From contig JAOAFL010000046.1 in assembly GCA_026416295.1 (NCBI GenBank), positions 1 through 43,160 of the forward strand: 43,160 bases of DNA. The letters run 5' to 3'. Made by a program: the position numbers and the translations under genes. Positions 9,212 to 20,201 of this stretch are shown one piece after another (positions within the stretch are counted from its first letter, which is position 1; every line of letters begins with the position of its first letter). Below the pieces are notes generated by a model. That model saw only the letters and a list, made by a program, of their open reading frames with translations, was not told where the DNA came from and did no database searches. This stretch comes from Burkholderiales bacterium. GTDB taxonomy: Bacteria > Pseudomonadota > Gammaproteobacteria > Burkholderiales > SG8-39.

Positions 9212-9502
9212 TCAGCCCTCGGCGGGACGCGGCGGCACCGGCGGCGGCGCCTCGCCCGCGCCGGCGCGCTGCGCGCGCGCAAGCCGCGCGAGCTCGCGCC
9301 GCTGGCGCAGCAGCGCCCCCGCCGCGGCGACCAGCCCGAGCACCGCCCCGCCGACGAAGAAGCCGAGCAGCAGCGCGGCGAGCGGCACCTGCCAGCTCGC
9401 GTCGAAGAAGAAGCGCAGCGTCACCGGCTCGGTGTTCTTCGCGGCGAACGCGAGCAGCAGCACGAAGAGCGCGAACCGCAGCACCCAGGTGAGGGTTCGC
9501 AT
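9212..9502 (-). CDS. lapA: LapA domain (DUF1049) inner-membrane protein
   Basis: This 96-residue protein has two hydrophobic segments (about 6-20 and 41-63). Between them is the family's NTEPVTLRFFF stretch, followed by LAALLLGFFVGGAVLG and a charged helix. LapA is co-expressed with LapB and has an ill-defined role in LPS assembly. It abuts lapB, as in other proteobacteria. The C-terminal tail (about 15 residues) is Pro/Ala-rich. Confidence 0.92.
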   Translation of the reverse strand: MRTLTWVLRFALFVLLLAFAAKNTEPVTLRFFFDASWQVPLAALLLGFFVGGAVLGLVAAAGALLRQRRELARLARAQRAGAGEAPPPVPPRPAEG

Positions 9503-9551
9503 CCGGCGGGTCCTCCGGCAGAGCGCGACGCGCGGCTCGGGCGCGGGCGCG

Positions 9552-10022
<471 letters not shown>

Positions 10023-10056
10023 CGGCCGCCTCCCTGCGCCTGGGCTCGGAGCCCGG

Positions 10057-11802
10057 CTACTGCGCCGGATTGCCGCCCCCCTTGTCGAGCTTCGCGCGCA
10101 GCAGCGCGCCGAGGTTGGTCGCGCCGGCGCTCGCCGCGGCCTGTTCGCTGCGCAGTTGCTTCATCGCCTCGGTTTCCTCGGCGAGTTCCTTCGCCCTGAC
10201 CGACAGGTTGATCGCGCGGTTCTTGCGGTCGACGTTGATGATCATCGCCGTGACCGTATCGCCTTCCTTGAGCGCGGCGCGCAGGTCATCGACGCGGTCG
10301 CGCGAAAACTCCGAGGCGCGCAGGTACCCCTCGACCTCGGGCGTGAGCGCGATCACCGCGCCCTTCGCGTCCACCGACTTCACGGTGCCGGTGACCACGC
10401 TGTTCTTGTCGTGCGATGCGATGAAGCTGGTGAAGGGGTCGCCCTCCAGTTGCTTGATGCCGAGCGAGATGCGCTCGCGCTCGACGTCGATGCCGAGGAC
10501 CACGGTTTCGACCTCGTCGCCCTTCTTGAAGCGCTTGACCGCTTCCTCGCCGGGCTGCGTCCAGGAGAGGTCGGACAGGTGCACCAGCCCGTCGATGCCG
10601 CCCGGCAGCCCGACGAAGACACCGAAGTCGGTGATCGACTTGATCGTGCCTTTTACGCGGTCGCCCTTCTTGTACTCGCGCGCGAAATCCTCCCACGGGT
10701 TCGGCATGCACTGCTTCATGCCGAGCGAGATGCGGCGACGCTCCTCGTCGATCTCGAGAATCATCACCTCGACCTCGTCGCCGACCTGAGCGACCTTGGA
10801 CGGGTGCACGTTCTTGTTCGTCCAGTCCATTTCGGACACGTGCACGAGCCCCTCGATGCCCGGCTCGATCTCGACGAACGCTCCGTAATCGGTGAGGTTG
10901 GTCACTTTTCCGAACAGGCGCGTGCCGCGCGGGTAGCGCCGGGCGATGCCGACCCACGGGTCCTCGCCGAGCTGCTTCAGGCCGAGCGAGACGCGGTTTT
11001 TCTCGGCGTCGAACTTGAGCACCTTCGCGGTCACCTCGTCGCCGACGTTGACCACTTCCGAAGGATGCTTCACCCGCCGCCAAGCGAGGTCGGTGATATG
11101 CAACAGCCCGTCGATGCCCCCGAGGTCCACGAACGCGCCGTAGTCGGTGATGTTCTTGACGATGCCCTTCACGATCGCGCCCTCCTGCAGCGTCGCGAGC
11201 AGCGCCTCGCGCTCGGCGCCGACGGTCTCCTCGAGCACCGCGCGACGCGACACGACGACGTTGTTGCGTCGGCGGTCGAGCTTGATGACCTTGAACTCCA
11301 TCTGCTTGCCTTCGTAGGGCGCGGTGTCCTTCACCGGCCGCAGGTCGATCAGCGAGCCGGGCAGGAAAGCGCGGATGCCCTTCACCATCACGGTGAGGCC
11401 ACCCTTCACCTTGCCGGTGATCACGCCCTGTACCTTCTGGCCGGTCTCGAGCGCTTTTTCGAGCTCGAGCCACGCGGCCATGCGCTTGGCCTTCTCGCGC
11501 GAGAGCCGCGTTTCGCCGAACCCGTCCTCGAGCGCCTCGATCGCCACCGGCACGAAGTCGCCGGCCTTCACTTCGACCTCGCCGGCGTCGTTCGTGAACT
11601 CCTCGATCGGAATGAGGCTTTCGGACTTCAGGCCCGCATTCACCACGACGTAGTTCTCGTCGACGCGCACGACCTCGGCGGTGATGACCTCGCCGACGCG
11701 CATTTCCTTGCGCGTCAGGCTTTCCTCGAACAGAGCAGCGAACGATTCGACGTCGGATTGCGGGGCGGACGAAGCGGGTGCGGCAGGAGAGACAGCGGCC
11801 AT
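10057..11802 (-). CDS. rpsA: 30S ribosomal protein S1
   Basis: S1 binds mRNA on the small subunit and helps initiate translation on structured or weak-SD messages. The 581-residue protein has the N-terminal ribosome-binding segment ([19 protein letters not shown]) and six S1 repeats with the recurring pattern of GxV, DYGAFV and GLxH followed by a K-V-LxxD unit. Its length is close to the betaproteobacterial norm. Upstream of the ATG there is no strong Shine-Dalgarno sequence, as in E. coli rpsA, where this goes with autoregulation. cmk is 78 nt upstream. Confidence 0.98.
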   Translation of the reverse strand: MAAVSPAAPASSAPQSDVESFAALFEESLTRKEMRVGEVITAEVVRVDENYVVVNAGLKSESLIPIEEFTNDAGEVEVKAGDFVPVAIEALEDGFGETRLSREKAKRMAAWLELEKALETGQKVQGVITGKVKGGLTVMVKGIRAFLPGSLIDLRPVKDTAPYEGKQMEFKVIKLDRRRNNVVVSRRAVLEETVGAEREALLATLQEGAIVKGIVKNITDYGAFVDLGGIDGLLHITDLAWRRVKHPSEVVNVGDEVTAKVLKFDAEKNRVSLGLKQLGEDPWVGIARRYPRGTRLFGKVTNLTDYGAFVEIEPGIEGLVHVSEMDWTNKNVHPSKVAQVGDEVEVMILEIDEERRRISLGMKQCMPNPWEDFAREYKKGDRVKGTIKSITDFGVFVGLPGGIDGLVHLSDLSWTQPGEEAVKRFKKGDEVETVVLGIDVERERISLGIKQLEGDPFTSFIASHDKNSVVTGTVKSVDAKGAVIALTPEVEGYLRASEFSRDRVDDLRAALKEGDTVTAMIINVDRKNRAINLSVRAKELAEETEAMKQLRSEQAAASAGATNLGALLRAKLDKGGGNPAQ

Positions 11803-11880
11803 GAAGTGAGTGTCGAAGAACCTTCGTTACCGCGGGCCTCGGGAAAGCCGCGCGGGTTGGGTTGCACAAGGGAGCGCCAT

Positions 11881-12570
11881 TCAGGCGATCCCGCCGGTCC
11901 TTTCCCCGACCCTGCGCCGGTAGAGCGCGAGCACCTGCGCGACCGCCTCCTCGATCGTCAACGCCGTCGTGTCGAGGAGTACGGCATCCGCTGCCGGTCT
12001 GAGGGGCGCGACGCTTCGCGCCGCATCCCTTGCGTCCCGGTCTTCGAGATCGCGGGAAAGGGCGGCGAGATTAGCACGGATTCCCTTGTCTATCAACTGC
12101 TTATAACGGCGCTCGGCGCGAACCGCGACGCTCGCCGTCAGAAATACCTTGAGCAGCGCGTCGGGAAAGACGACAGTGCCCATGTCGCGACCCTCGGCGA
12201 CCAGCCCCGGCGGCCGGCGAAAGGCCCGCTGGCGCGCAAGCAGCGCCTCGCGAACCGCGGGCAGGCGCGCGATCTCGGAGGCGCGGTTCCCGCATTCCTC
12301 GTCGCGCAACGCCTCGGTGACGTCCTCGCCTGAAAGCAGCGTCCGCTCGTCGAGAAACTCGGCCGCGAGCGCGGCCGCGAGCGCGGCGATTTCGGCTTCG
12401 CGCTGCGCGCCGAGACCGGCCCGCAGGCTTGCGAGCGCGACCAACCGGTAGAGCGCGCCGCTTTCGAGGTAATGGAATCCGAGGGCGGCGGCGACGCGGC
12501 GGGCGACGGTTCCCTTGCCCGAGGCGGAAGGGCCGTCGATCGCGACGACGGGGACCGCAGCACCGCTCAT
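11881..12570 (-). CDS. cmk: Cytidylate kinase
   Basis: This enzyme phosphorylates CMP and dCMP to the diphosphates. The 229-residue protein has the P-loop [11 protein letters not shown] near the N-terminus, the LESGALYRL substrate region, and [13 protein letters not shown] with the R-x-x-K LID-type segment RRYKQL. It directly precedes rpsA, the usual order. In relatives it follows aroA on the same strand; here a plus-strand gene separates them, so cmk probably has its own promoter in the 130-nt divergent gap. Confidence 0.96.
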   Translation of the reverse strand: MSGAAVPVVAIDGPSASGKGTVARRVAAALGFHYLESGALYRLVALASLRAGLGAQREAEIAALAAALAAEFLDERTLLSGEDVTEALRDEECGNRASEIARLPAVREALLARQRAFRRPPGLVAEGRDMGTVVFPDALLKVFLTASVAVRAERRYKQLIDKGIRANLAALSRDLEDRDARDAARSVAPLRPAADAVLLDTTALTIEEAVAQVLALYRRRVGERTGGIA

Positions 12571-12700
12571 ACCGGCGCGGCGCCCCGCGCGCGGTGCGCA
12601 AGCCTGCGAGGCGGACGTGCGACACCCATCGGACGGGGCGGATCATACCCGCCGCGCGTTCTGCTACGCTGCGCGCCGTCACACGGCCGCCGGAGGCACC

Positions 12701-13591
12701 GTGAGCGAAGACATACACATCCAGTTCACCCGCTTTTCCGCGTTCTACTCCCCGCTCATCGTCGCGATCGCCGGCGGCTGGCTCGAGCGCGAGGGGCTGC
12801 GACCCCGGCATTCGGTCGCGCCGGCGGGAAAATCCGCCCTCGCGGCGCTTGCCGACGGCAGCGCGCAGGTGGTCCAGTCCGCCCCCTCCCAGGCGATCGT
12901 CGCGCTCGACCGCGGCGAGGTGCCGGCGGCGCTGCATTTTGCGCAGATCAACGAAACCGACGGCTTCTTTCTCGTCGGGCGGCGCCCCGAGCCGGATTTC
13001 GACTGGACGCGTCTCGCAGGGCGCGAGGTGCTCGTCGACCACGGCGAGCAGCCGCTCGCGATGTTCCGCTATGCCTGCTTTCGGCGCGGAGCCGATTTCG
13101 CCGCGATCCGCGTGGTGGACGCCGGACCGCCCGAGCGCATGATCGAGGCGTTCCGCGCCGGCCGCGGCGACTACGTGCACCTGCAGGGGCCGGCGCCGCA
13201 GCAGCTCGAGTTCGAGCGTTGCGGTCATGTCGTCGCGGCGGTCGGCGCGGCGGTCGGCCCGTGCGCGTTCTCGAGCCTCGCGGCAAGGCGCGCCTGGCTC
13301 GCGACGGAGGCGGCGCGCGCGTTCATGCGCGCCTATCGCAAGGCGCGCGCGTGGCTGATCGCCGCGCCCGCGCGCGAGGTCGCGGCGCTCGAAGCGCCGC
13401 TCTTTCCCGAGGTCGCGCCCGAGGCGCTCGCGGCCGCGATCGCCGCCTATCAGAAGCTCGGCACTTGGACGCCGCATGTCGAAATCACGCGCGCGGCCTA
13501 CGAGGCGACGCTCGAGGTCTTTCGGCACGCCGGCCGTATCCGGGGCCGGCCCCGCTACGAGGACGCGGTCGCGCCGCCGCCTGCGGACTAG
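12701..13591 (+). CDS. NMT1/SsuA-like substrate-binding-fold protein without signal peptide
   Basis: The 296-residue protein resembles ABC-transporter solute-binding proteins of the NMT1/THI5/SsuA type. It has an early [22 protein letters not shown] stretch broken by hydrophobic segments, then [24 protein letters not shown], the family's lobe-I layout. There is no N-terminal signal peptide or lipobox: translation begins [12 protein letters not shown]. The start is GTG 12701, with GGAGG ideally spaced at 12692-12696, so a missed upstream signal is unlikely. No permease or ATPase gene adjoins it. It is divergent from cmk, and its stop codon overlaps the aroA stop in a shared CTAG. A cytoplasmic binding or precursor-sensing role is possible; the substrate is unknown. 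Confidence 0.75.
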   Translation: MSEDIHIQFTRFSAFYSPLIVAIAGGWLEREGLRPRHSVAPAGKSALAALADGSAQVVQSAPSQAIVALDRGEVPAALHFAQINETDGFFLVGRRPEPDFDWTRLAGREVLVDHGEQPLAMFRYACFRRGADFAAIRVVDAGPPERMIEAFRAGRGDYVHLQGPAPQQLEFERCGHVVAAVGAAVGPCAFSSLAARRAWLATEAARAFMRAYRKARAWLIAAPAREVAALEAPLFPEVAPEALAAAIAAYQKLGTWTPHVEITRAAYEATLEVFRHAGRIRGRPRYEDAVAPPPAD

Positions 13592-14865
13592 GCGCGGCAG
13601 ATCGAGGCGAAAACCTCGAAGTAGTCCGGAAAGGTCTTCGCGACGCAGCCGGGGTCGCGGATCGTCACCGCGACGCCGGCGAGCGTCGCGAGGGAAAAGC
13701 ACATCGCCATGCGGTGATCGTCGTAGGTGTCGACCGCGACACCGGCAGCGAGCGCCGCGGGCGGCGCAATGTGCAGGAAATCGCGCCCCGCTTCGACCGT
13801 CGCACCGAACTTTCGCAGCTCGGTCGCCATCGCCGCGATGCGGTCGGTCTCCTTCACCCGCCAGCTCGCGATGTTGCGCAGAGTGCTCGTGCCGCGCGCA
13901 AAGAGCGCCGCGACCGCCGCGGTCATCGCCGCATCCGGAATGTGGTTGAGGTCGAGGTCGAACGCCGCAAGCGGCGGCGCGCCGCTCGCCTCGATCCAGT
14001 CCTCGCCCATCGCGACGCGCGCGCCCATCGCTTCGAGCACCTCGACGAAGCGCACGTCGCCCTGGATGCTCGCGCGGCCGGCGCCCTCGACGCGCACCGG
14101 CCCGCCGGCCACCGCCCCCGCGGCGAGAAAATACGACGCGCTCGAGGCGTCGCCCTCGACCGCGAGCGCACCGGGACTGCGGTAGCGCGCGCGCGGGACG
14201 CAAAAGCGCCGCAGGCCCTCGTGCGCCACCTCGACGCCGAAGCGGCGCATCAGCGCGAGCGTGATCTCCACATAGGGGCGCGAGATCAGCTCGCCTTCGA
14301 CCTCGACCGCGCCGCCCCCGGCAAGCGGCAGGGCCATGAGCAGCGCGCTCAGGAACTGCGACGAGACCTCGCCCCGCACGCGCACCGGGCGCGAGGCGTC
14401 GATCCGCCCCGGCCCGATCGCGAGCGGCGGAAAGCCCTCGGCGCCGAGGTACGCGACGTCGGCGCCGAGCGCGCGCAGCGCATCGACCAGATCGCCGATC
14501 GGGCGCTCGTGCATGCGCGCGCTGCCGAAAAGCCGGTAGCGGCCGCCGGCGAGCGCGAGCACCGCGGTGAGCGGGCGAAACGCGGTTCCGGCGTTGCCGA
14601 GAAAGAGCTCCGCGTGCGCTGCAAGCCGGCCGCCTGCGCCGCGCACGACGGCGCACGCCGAGTCGCGCCGCTCGATCGCGACGCCGAGCCGCGCGAGCGC
14701 CGCGCTCATCAAGCGCGTGTCTTCGGCGTCGAGCAGCCCGCGCAGCTCGGTCGCGCCGTCGGCGAGCGCGGCAAGCAAAAGCGCGCGGTTGGAAATGCTC
14801 TTCGAACCGGGCAGCCGCACGGTGCCGCAGGCGCGGCGATACGGCCCGAGCGCAAGGGCGCTCAT
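13588..14865 (-). CDS. aroA: 3-phosphoshikimate 1-carboxyvinyltransferase (EPSP synthase)
   Basis: The enzyme joins phosphoenolpyruvate to shikimate 3-phosphate, step six of the shikimate pathway. The 425-residue protein has [19 protein letters not shown] (substrate-binding Lys, Ser and Arg), [13 protein letters not shown] (the PEP/glyphosate loop, here NAGTAFRP with Ala at the position of Gly96+1, the sensitive class-I type) and [11 protein letters not shown] near the end. The ATG overlaps the tyrA stop (ATGA). It is the last gene of the gyrA-aroA group. Confidence 0.97.
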   Translation of the reverse strand: MSALALGPYRRACGTVRLPGSKSISNRALLLAALADGATELRGLLDAEDTRLMSAALARLGVAIERRDSACAVVRGAGGRLAAHAELFLGNAGTAFRPLTAVLALAGGRYRLFGSARMHERPIGDLVDALRALGADVAYLGAEGFPPLAIGPGRIDASRPVRVRGEVSSQFLSALLMALPLAGGGAVEVEGELISRPYVEITLALMRRFGVEVAHEGLRRFCVPRARYRSPGALAVEGDASSASYFLAAGAVAGGPVRVEGAGRASIQGDVRFVEVLEAMGARVAMGEDWIEASGAPPLAAFDLDLNHIPDAAMTAAVAALFARGTSTLRNIASWRVKETDRIAAMATELRKFGATVEAGRDFLHIAPPAALAAGVAVDTYDDHRMAMCFSLATLAGVAVTIRDPGCVAKTFPDYFEVFASICRA

Positions 14866-15752
14866 TCGTACGCGCCCGCCAGCCAGCGCGCGCGCGCGGC
14901 GCGCGCCTCCGCAAAGAGCCGCTCGAGCGCCGCGCCGTCGCCCGCCTCGAGCGCGGCGCGCACCCGCGCGAGCGCCGCCTGATAGCGCGCGAGCTCGGCC
15001 CCGAGCAGGTCGCGGTTGGCGAGGCAGATGTCGCGCCACATTATGGGGTGGCTCGCGGCGATGCGGGTGAAATCGCGAAACCCGCCCGCGGCGCAGGCAA
15101 AAAGCCGCGCCGCGTCCGGCCGCGCCGCGATCTCGTGCACGAGCGCGTACGCGAGCAGGTGCGGCAGGTGGCTGACCGCGGCGAGCGCCTCGTCGTGCGC
15201 CTGTGCGCTCATGCGCGCAAGGCGCGCCCCGCAGGCGCCCCAGGCCGCCTCGACCGCGGCGAGCGCCTCGGGCGGATTCTCATCGAGCGGCGTGAGCACC
15301 ACGCGCCGGCCGCGAAAAAGATCAGCGCGCGCCGCGGCCGCGCCGCTCTGTTCCCCGCCGGCGAGCGGATGCGCCGGAACGAAGCGCGCGGCGGCAGCGC
15401 CGAGCGCCCGGCGCGCGGCGGCCACGACGTCGCGCTTGGTGCTGCCGGCGTCGGTAAGCAGCGTGCGCGGGCCGAGGTGCGGCGCAAGCGCCGCAAGCGT
15501 CGCCTCGATCGCGCCGACCGGCGTCGCGACGAGCACCAGCTCGGCCGCGCGGGCGGCCGCCGGCCCCTCGGCGATCGCGTCGAGGATGCCGCGCGCGCGC
15601 GCGTCTTCGAGGTTCGTGCGGCTGCGCCCGAGCCCGATCGCCTCGCGGCAGGCGCCGGCGGCCTTCAGCGCGAGCGCAAACGAGCCGCCGATCAGCCCGA
15701 CGCCGACGACGAGCACGCGCGCGAAGCGCGGCGCGGCCGCGGGCGCGCTCAT
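14862..15752 (-). CDS. tyrA: Prephenate dehydrogenase
   Basis: This enzyme oxidatively decarboxylates prephenate (or arogenate) to the tyrosine precursor using NAD(P)+. The 296-residue protein begins with the dinucleotide motif [16 protein letters not shown], contains [11 protein letters not shown], the [12 protein letters not shown] substrate loop and the helical C-terminal dimer domain with [12 protein letters not shown]. There is no fused chorismate mutase or ACT domain. The ATG at 15752 overlaps the hisC stop (ATGA). Confidence 0.95.
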   Translation of the reverse strand: MSAPAAAPRFARVLVVGVGLIGGSFALALKAAGACREAIGLGRSRTNLEDARARGILDAIAEGPAAARAAELVLVATPVGAIEATLAALAPHLGPRTLLTDAGSTKRDVVAAARRALGAAAARFVPAHPLAGGEQSGAAAARADLFRGRRVVLTPLDENPPEALAAVEAAWGACGARLARMSAQAHDEALAAVSHLPHLLAYALVHEIAARPDAARLFACAAGGFRDFTRIAASHPIMWRDICLANRDLLGAELARYQAALARVRAALEAGDGAALERLFAEARAARARWLAGAYE

Positions 15753-16861
15753 CCGTCCTTCAGCGAGGCGGCGAGCGCGGCGAGGAATTTTTCGTTCTCG
15801 GCCGCGGTGCCGACGGTGACGCGCAGGTGCTCGGGCAGCTCGTAGGGCCCGCCCACCGGGCGCACGATGACGCCGCGCCGCAGCAGCCGGCGATAGATCT
15901 CGTTCGCCTTGCCGACGCGGATCGCGAGGAAGTTGCCGCGCGAGGGGATCCAGTCGAGGCCGAGGCGCCGCGCGCCTTCCTCGAGCTGACGCATGCCCTG
16001 CAGGTTCTCTGCGTAGCTGCGCGCGACGAACTCCATGTCCTCGAGCGCCGCAGTCGCCGCCGCGAGCGCGAGGCTGTTCACGTTGAACGGCTGGCGCACG
16101 CGGTTCAGTACGTCGGCGACCGACGGATGCGCGAGCGCGTAGCCCACCCGCAGCCCGGCGAGCCCGTAGGCCTTCGAGAAGGTGCGCGTCACGACGAGGT
16201 TCGGGTGGCGCTTGAGCCATTTCACCGTCTCGGCCCGCAGCTCAGGCGGCAGGTATTCGTTGTAGGCCTCGTCCACCACCACGAGCACCCGCTCGGGCAC
16301 GCGCCGCACGAACGCTTCGAGCTCGGCCGGCGCAAGGTGCGTGCCGGTCGGATTGTTCGGGTTGGCGATCCAGACGACCGCGGTGTCCGCTTCGATCGCC
16401 GCCGCCATCGCGGCGAGGTCGTGCCCGTAGTCCTTCGCCGGCACCTTGATGCCGCGCGCGCCGCGCGCCTGCGTGGCGAGCGGATAGACCGCGAAGCAGT
16501 GCTGCGAATACACCGCCGAGCGGCCCGGCCCGAGAAACGCGAGCGAGACAAGCTCCAGCACGTCGTTCGAGCCGTTGCCGAGGACGATCTGGCCCATGTC
16601 CACGTGGTGCCGGCGCGCGAGCGCGACCTTCAGCTCGTGGCCGTTGCCGTCGGGGTAGCGCGCGACGTCGGCGATCGCCGCCTCGATCGCCGCGCGCGTG
16701 CGCGGGCCGATGCCGTGCGGGTTTTCGTTCGAGGCGAGCTTGACGATCGCCTCCTCCTTCAGCCCCATCTCGCGCGCGAGCTCCGCGATCGGCTTGCCGG
16801 GCTGGTACGGGGCGATCGCGCGGATATGGGAGGGGGCGAGCTCGCAGGGATCGATGGACAT
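15749..16861 (-). CDS. hisC: Histidinol-phosphate/aromatic aminotransferase
   Basis: This PLP-dependent fold-I aminotransferase has LASNENPHG at the substrate site, IANPNNPTGT, the Asp-Ala-Tyr motif VVDEAYNEYL and the PLP-lysine segment TRTFSKAYGLAGLRVGY. The length (370 aa) is normal for HisC. Between pheA and tyrA it most probably transaminates phenylpyruvate and 4-hydroxyphenylpyruvate or prephenate; whether it also serves histidine synthesis cannot be read from sequence. It is 2 nt from the pheA stop. Confidence 0.93.
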   Translation of the reverse strand: MSIDPCELAPSHIRAIAPYQPGKPIAELAREMGLKEEAIVKLASNENPHGIGPRTRAAIEAAIADVARYPDGNGHELKVALARRHHVDMGQIVLGNGSNDVLELVSLAFLGPGRSAVYSQHCFAVYPLATQARGARGIKVPAKDYGHDLAAMAAAIEADTAVVWIANPNNPTGTHLAPAELEAFVRRVPERVLVVVDEAYNEYLPPELRAETVKWLKRHPNLVVTRTFSKAYGLAGLRVGYALAHPSVADVLNRVRQPFNVNSLALAAATAALEDMEFVARSYAENLQGMRQLEEGARRLGLDWIPSRGNFLAIRVGKANEIYRRLLRRGVIVRPVGGPYELPEHLRVTVGTAAENEKFLAALAASLKDG

Positions 16862-16863
16862 CG

Positions 16864-17931
16864 TCAGTCGGCGCACGGGTAGGAACCGAGGATTTTCAGG
16901 AACGGCGCAAGCTGCGCAAGCTCGGCGAGCGCCGCGGCGACCGGGGGATCGTCGCGGTGGCCCACCAGATCGGCGTAGAAGTAGTACTCCCACTGCCCGA
17001 GACGGGTCGGGCGCGACTCGAGCCGCGACAGGCTCACGCCGTGCCGGGCCATCGGCGCAAGCAGCGCGTGCAGCGCCCCGGGGCGGTTCGGCGCCGACAT
17101 CACGAGCGACGTCGCGTCGCGCCCGCTCGGCGCAGGCTCGAGCGTCCCGAGCACGAGAAACCGCGTGCGGTTGTTCGGTTCGTCTTCGACGCCGGATGCG
17201 ACCACCTTCAGGCCGTAGCGGCGCGCGGCGAGCGCCGGTCCGATCGCGCAGGCGCTCCGCTCGCGCGCCGCAAGGCGCGCGCCCTCGGCGTTGCTCGCCA
17301 CCGGCACGCGCTCGGCTTGCGGCAGGTGACGCGCGAGCCACTTCTGGCACTGGGCGAGCGACTGAGCGTGCGCGTACACGCGCCGCACGCCCTCTAGGCC
17401 CGCCTGCCGCCGCATCACGCTCTGGCGCACGCGCAGCACCACTTCGGCGCAGATCTTGAGCGGCGTCGCGAGCAGCAGATCGAGGCTGCGCCCGACCGTG
17501 CCCTCGGTCGAGTTCTCGACCGGTACCACCGCGTAGTCGGCATCGCCCGTCTCGGCGGCGCGAAATACCTCGTCGATGCCGGCGCAGGGACGCGCCTCGA
17601 CCGCACTGCCGAAGTGCCGCAGGGCGGCCACCTCGCTGAAGGTACCCGGCGGGCCGAGATAGGCGACGCGCAGCGGCTGCTCCATCGCGCGGCACGCCGA
17701 GATGATCTCGCGAAACACCCCGCGCACGCGCTCGGCCGCAAGCGGTCCCGGATTCGCCGCCGACACGCGGCGCAGCACCTGCGCCTCGCGCTCGGGCCGG
17801 TAGGCGGGGGCGGCGCCCTTCAGCGCGCCGATGCGGCGCGCGAGCGCCGCGCGCCGGTTGAGCAGCCGCAGCAAGCGGTCGTCGAGCCGGTCGACCTCGC
17901 GGCGCAGCCGGGCGATGTCGCGCTCGCTCAT
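16864..17931 (-). CDS. pheA: Bifunctional chorismate mutase/prephenate dehydratase
   Basis: This enzyme converts chorismate to prephenate and then phenylpyruvate. The 355-residue protein has an AroQ-type mutase domain (about 1-85, RLRREVDRLDDRLLRLLNRR), a prephenate dehydratase domain (from VAYLGPPGTFSE through VENSTEGTVGRSLDLL to NNRTRFLVLG) and a C-terminal ACT domain for phenylalanine feedback (PNRPGALHALLAP, with LSRLESRPTRLGQWEYYFY). The ESRP motif for Phe binding is intact. The ATG overlaps the serA stop (ATGA). Confidence 0.97.
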   Translation of the reverse strand: MSERDIARLRREVDRLDDRLLRLLNRRAALARRIGALKGAAPAYRPEREAQVLRRVSAANPGPLAAERVRGVFREIISACRAMEQPLRVAYLGPPGTFSEVAALRHFGSAVEARPCAGIDEVFRAAETGDADYAVVPVENSTEGTVGRSLDLLLATPLKICAEVVLRVRQSVMRRQAGLEGVRRVYAHAQSLAQCQKWLARHLPQAERVPVASNAEGARLAARERSACAIGPALAARRYGLKVVASGVEDEPNNRTRFLVLGTLEPAPSGRDATSLVMSAPNRPGALHALLAPMARHGVSLSRLESRPTRLGQWEYYFYADLVGHRDDPPVAAALAELAQLAPFLKILGSYPCAD

Positions 17932-19118
17932 GCCGGAGCCGGAATGTAGCGCACCGCGAGCACGCCCTCGATGCGCTCGAGCGCCGCGAGCGCCTCCTCC
18001 GGCACCGGGCTGTCCACGTCGACGAGCGTGTAGGCCGTCTCGCCTTTCGACTTGTTGAGCATGTTGTGGATGTTGATGCGGCGCGCGCCCATCACCTGCG
18101 AGATCTGCGCGAGCATGTTCGGCACGTTCGCGTTGGCGATCGCCAGGCGCCAGGGCGATTCGCGCGCCATCTGCGCGTCGGGAAAATTGACCGCGTTGCG
18201 GATCGTGCCCTCCTCGAGGTACTCGCGGACCGCGTCGACCACCATCGCCGCGCAGTTTTCCTCGGCCTCGCGGGTCGAGGCCCCGAGGTGCGGCAGCGCC
18301 ACCACCCCCGCGCGCCCGAGCAGTTCGGCCGAGGGAAAATCGGTCACGTAGGCGTGAAGGTGCCGCGCGGCGAGCGCCTCGGCGACCGCACGCGTGTCGA
18401 CCACGTCGGCGCGCGAGAAATTGAGCAGCACCGCGCCGCGCTTCATGCGCGCGAGTTGCCGCGCATCGACGAGGTGGCGCGTGCGCTCGGTGAGCGGCAC
18501 GTGCAGCGTGACGTAGTCGGCCGCCTTCAGCACCTCGCCGAGCGCGTGCGCCTTCTTGACCTGCGCCGGCAGGCTCCAGGCCGCCTCGACCGTGATCTCC
18601 GGGTCGAATCCGACCACGTGCATGCCGAGCCGGATGCCGGCGTCGGCGACGAGGCTGCCGATCCTGCCGAGCCCGATCACCCCGAGGGTGCGCCCGGGAA
18701 GCTCGGTGCCGACGAACGCCTTCTTTCCCGCCTCGACCTGGCGCTCGAGGTCGGGGGCACCTCGGTCGAGCGCGCGCACGAACTCGAGCGCGGGCGCGAG
18801 GTTGCGCGCGGCGATCAGCATGCCCGCGAGCACCAGTTCCTTTACCGCGTTCGCGTTCGCCCCCGGCGCGTTGAACACCGGCACGCCGCGCCGCGAGAGC
18901 GCCGCGACCGGGATGTTGTTCACACCGGCGCCCGCGCGCCCGAGCGCCTTCAGGCGTGCGCCGAACGCGAACCCGTGCAGGTCGTGCGAGCGCACGAGGA
19001 TCACGTCCGGGTCGCGGGCGTCCTTCACGACGGCGTAGCGCTCGGGCGGCAGCCGCTTCAGCCCCGCGTGCGCGATCGCGTCGAGGCAAAGCACCTCGAT
19101 CTTTCGCGCGCTAGCCAT
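17928..19118 (-). CDS. serA: D-3-phosphoglycerate dehydrogenase
   Basis: First enzyme of serine synthesis: it oxidises 3-phosphoglycerate with NAD+. The 396-residue protein has the split catalytic domain ([30 protein letters not shown]), the NAD-binding motif [15 protein letters not shown], the [10 protein letters not shown] segment, the catalytic His in [12 protein letters not shown] and a C-terminal ACT domain (about 325-396). The second line of regulation seen in long SerA proteins, the extra intervening domain, is absent. It overlaps serC by 8 nt. Confidence 0.96.
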   Translation of the reverse strand: MASARKIEVLCLDAIAHAGLKRLPPERYAVVKDARDPDVILVRSHDLHGFAFGARLKALGRAGAGVNNIPVAALSRRGVPVFNAPGANANAVKELVLAGMLIAARNLAPALEFVRALDRGAPDLERQVEAGKKAFVGTELPGRTLGVIGLGRIGSLVADAGIRLGMHVVGFDPEITVEAAWSLPAQVKKAHALGEVLKAADYVTLHVPLTERTRHLVDARQLARMKRGAVLLNFSRADVVDTRAVAEALAARHLHAYVTDFPSAELLGRAGVVALPHLGASTREAEENCAAMVVDAVREYLEEGTIRNAVNFPDAQMARESPWRLAIANANVPNMLAQISQVMGARRINIHNMLNKSKGETAYTLVDVDSPVPEEALAALERIEGVLAVRYIPAPA

Positions 19119-20193
19119 GGCGCTGCGCGAACTCCCTCATGTAGGCCGCGAGCGCCTCGACGCCTTCGAGCGGCATCGCGTTGTAGATCGAGGCGCGCAT
19201 GCCGCCCACCGACCGGTGCCCCTTCAGCTGCAGCAACCCGCGCGCCTCGGCCCCCTCGAGGAAGGGCGCATCGAGGCGCGGGTCGGGCAGCGTGAAAGGC
19301 ACGTTCATGCGCGAGCGATCGGCGGGCGCGACCGGGTTGCGGTAAAAGCCGCTCGCGTCGATCGCGTCGTAGAGTAGTTTCGCCTTGGCGATGTTTCGCT
19401 GCTCGATCGCCGCAAGACCGCCCTGCGCCTTCAGCCACTCGAACACCAGTCCGGCGAGGTAGATCGCGTAGGTGGCCGGGGTGTTCAGCATCGAGTCGGC
19501 TTTTGCCTGCAGGGCGTAGTCCATCACCGAAGGGGTGCCCTTCGCCGCCCGGCCGATCAGGTCCTCGCGCACGATGACGAGGGTGAGCCCCGCCGGGCCG
19601 ATGTTTTTCTGCGCCCCGGCGTAGATCAGGCCGAAACGGCCGACGTCGAGCGGGCGCGACAGCAGGTGCGAGGAGGCGTCGGCGACGAGCGGCACGCGCC
19701 CGGTGTCGGGGATCCAGTGGAATTCGACCCCGCCGATCGTTTCGTTCGAGCAGTAGTGCACGTAGGCGGCGTCCGGTCGCACGCGCCATTCGCTCTGCGC
19801 CGGCGTGCAGGCGAAGCCGCGGTCCTCGGTCGAGGCGGCGATGTGCACGTCGCAGAACGCCTGCGCCTCTTTCGCCGCCTTTTTCGACCATTCGCCGGTG
19901 ATCACGTAATCGGCCTTGCCGCGGCCGGCGAGCAGATTGAGCGGGACGCCGGCGAACTGCAGCGTCGCGCCGCCCTGAAGGAACAGCACCTTGTAGTGAT
20001 CGGGAATCGCGAGCAGCTCGCGCAGGTCGCGTTCGGCGCGCGCGGCGATGCCGACGAACTCCGGCCCGCGGTGGCTCATTTCCATCACGCTCATGCCCGA
20101 GCCGTGCCAGTCGAGCATCTCGGCGGCGGCGCGCGCGAGCACCGCCTCGGGCAGCATCGCCGGGCCGGCGCTGAAGTTGTAGACGCGCCGCAT
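19111..20193 (-). CDS. serC: Phosphoserine aminotransferase
   Basis: This PLP enzyme transaminates 3-phosphohydroxypyruvate for serine synthesis and also acts in pyridoxal-phosphate synthesis. The 360-residue protein starts [16 protein letters not shown], has SHRGPEF, the [11 protein letters not shown] loop and the PLP lysine in [12 protein letters not shown]. The ATG at 20193 lies 8 nt from the gyrA stop. The order gyrA-serC is conserved in betaproteobacteria. Confidence 0.97.
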   Translation of the reverse strand: MRRVYNFSAGPAMLPEAVLARAAAEMLDWHGSGMSVMEMSHRGPEFVGIAARAERDLRELLAIPDHYKVLFLQGGATLQFAGVPLNLLAGRGKADYVITGEWSKKAAKEAQAFCDVHIAASTEDRGFACTPAQSEWRVRPDAAYVHYCSNETIGGVEFHWIPDTGRVPLVADASSHLLSRPLDVGRFGLIYAGAQKNIGPAGLTLVIVREDLIGRAAKGTPSVMDYALQAKADSMLNTPATYAIYLAGLVFEWLKAQGGLAAIEQRNIAKAKLLYDAIDASGFYRNPVAPADRSRMNVPFTLPDPRLDAPFLEGAEARGLLQLKGHRSVGGMRASIYNAMPLEGVEALAAYMREFAQRHG

Positions 20194-20201
20194 GCGGCGC
20201 G

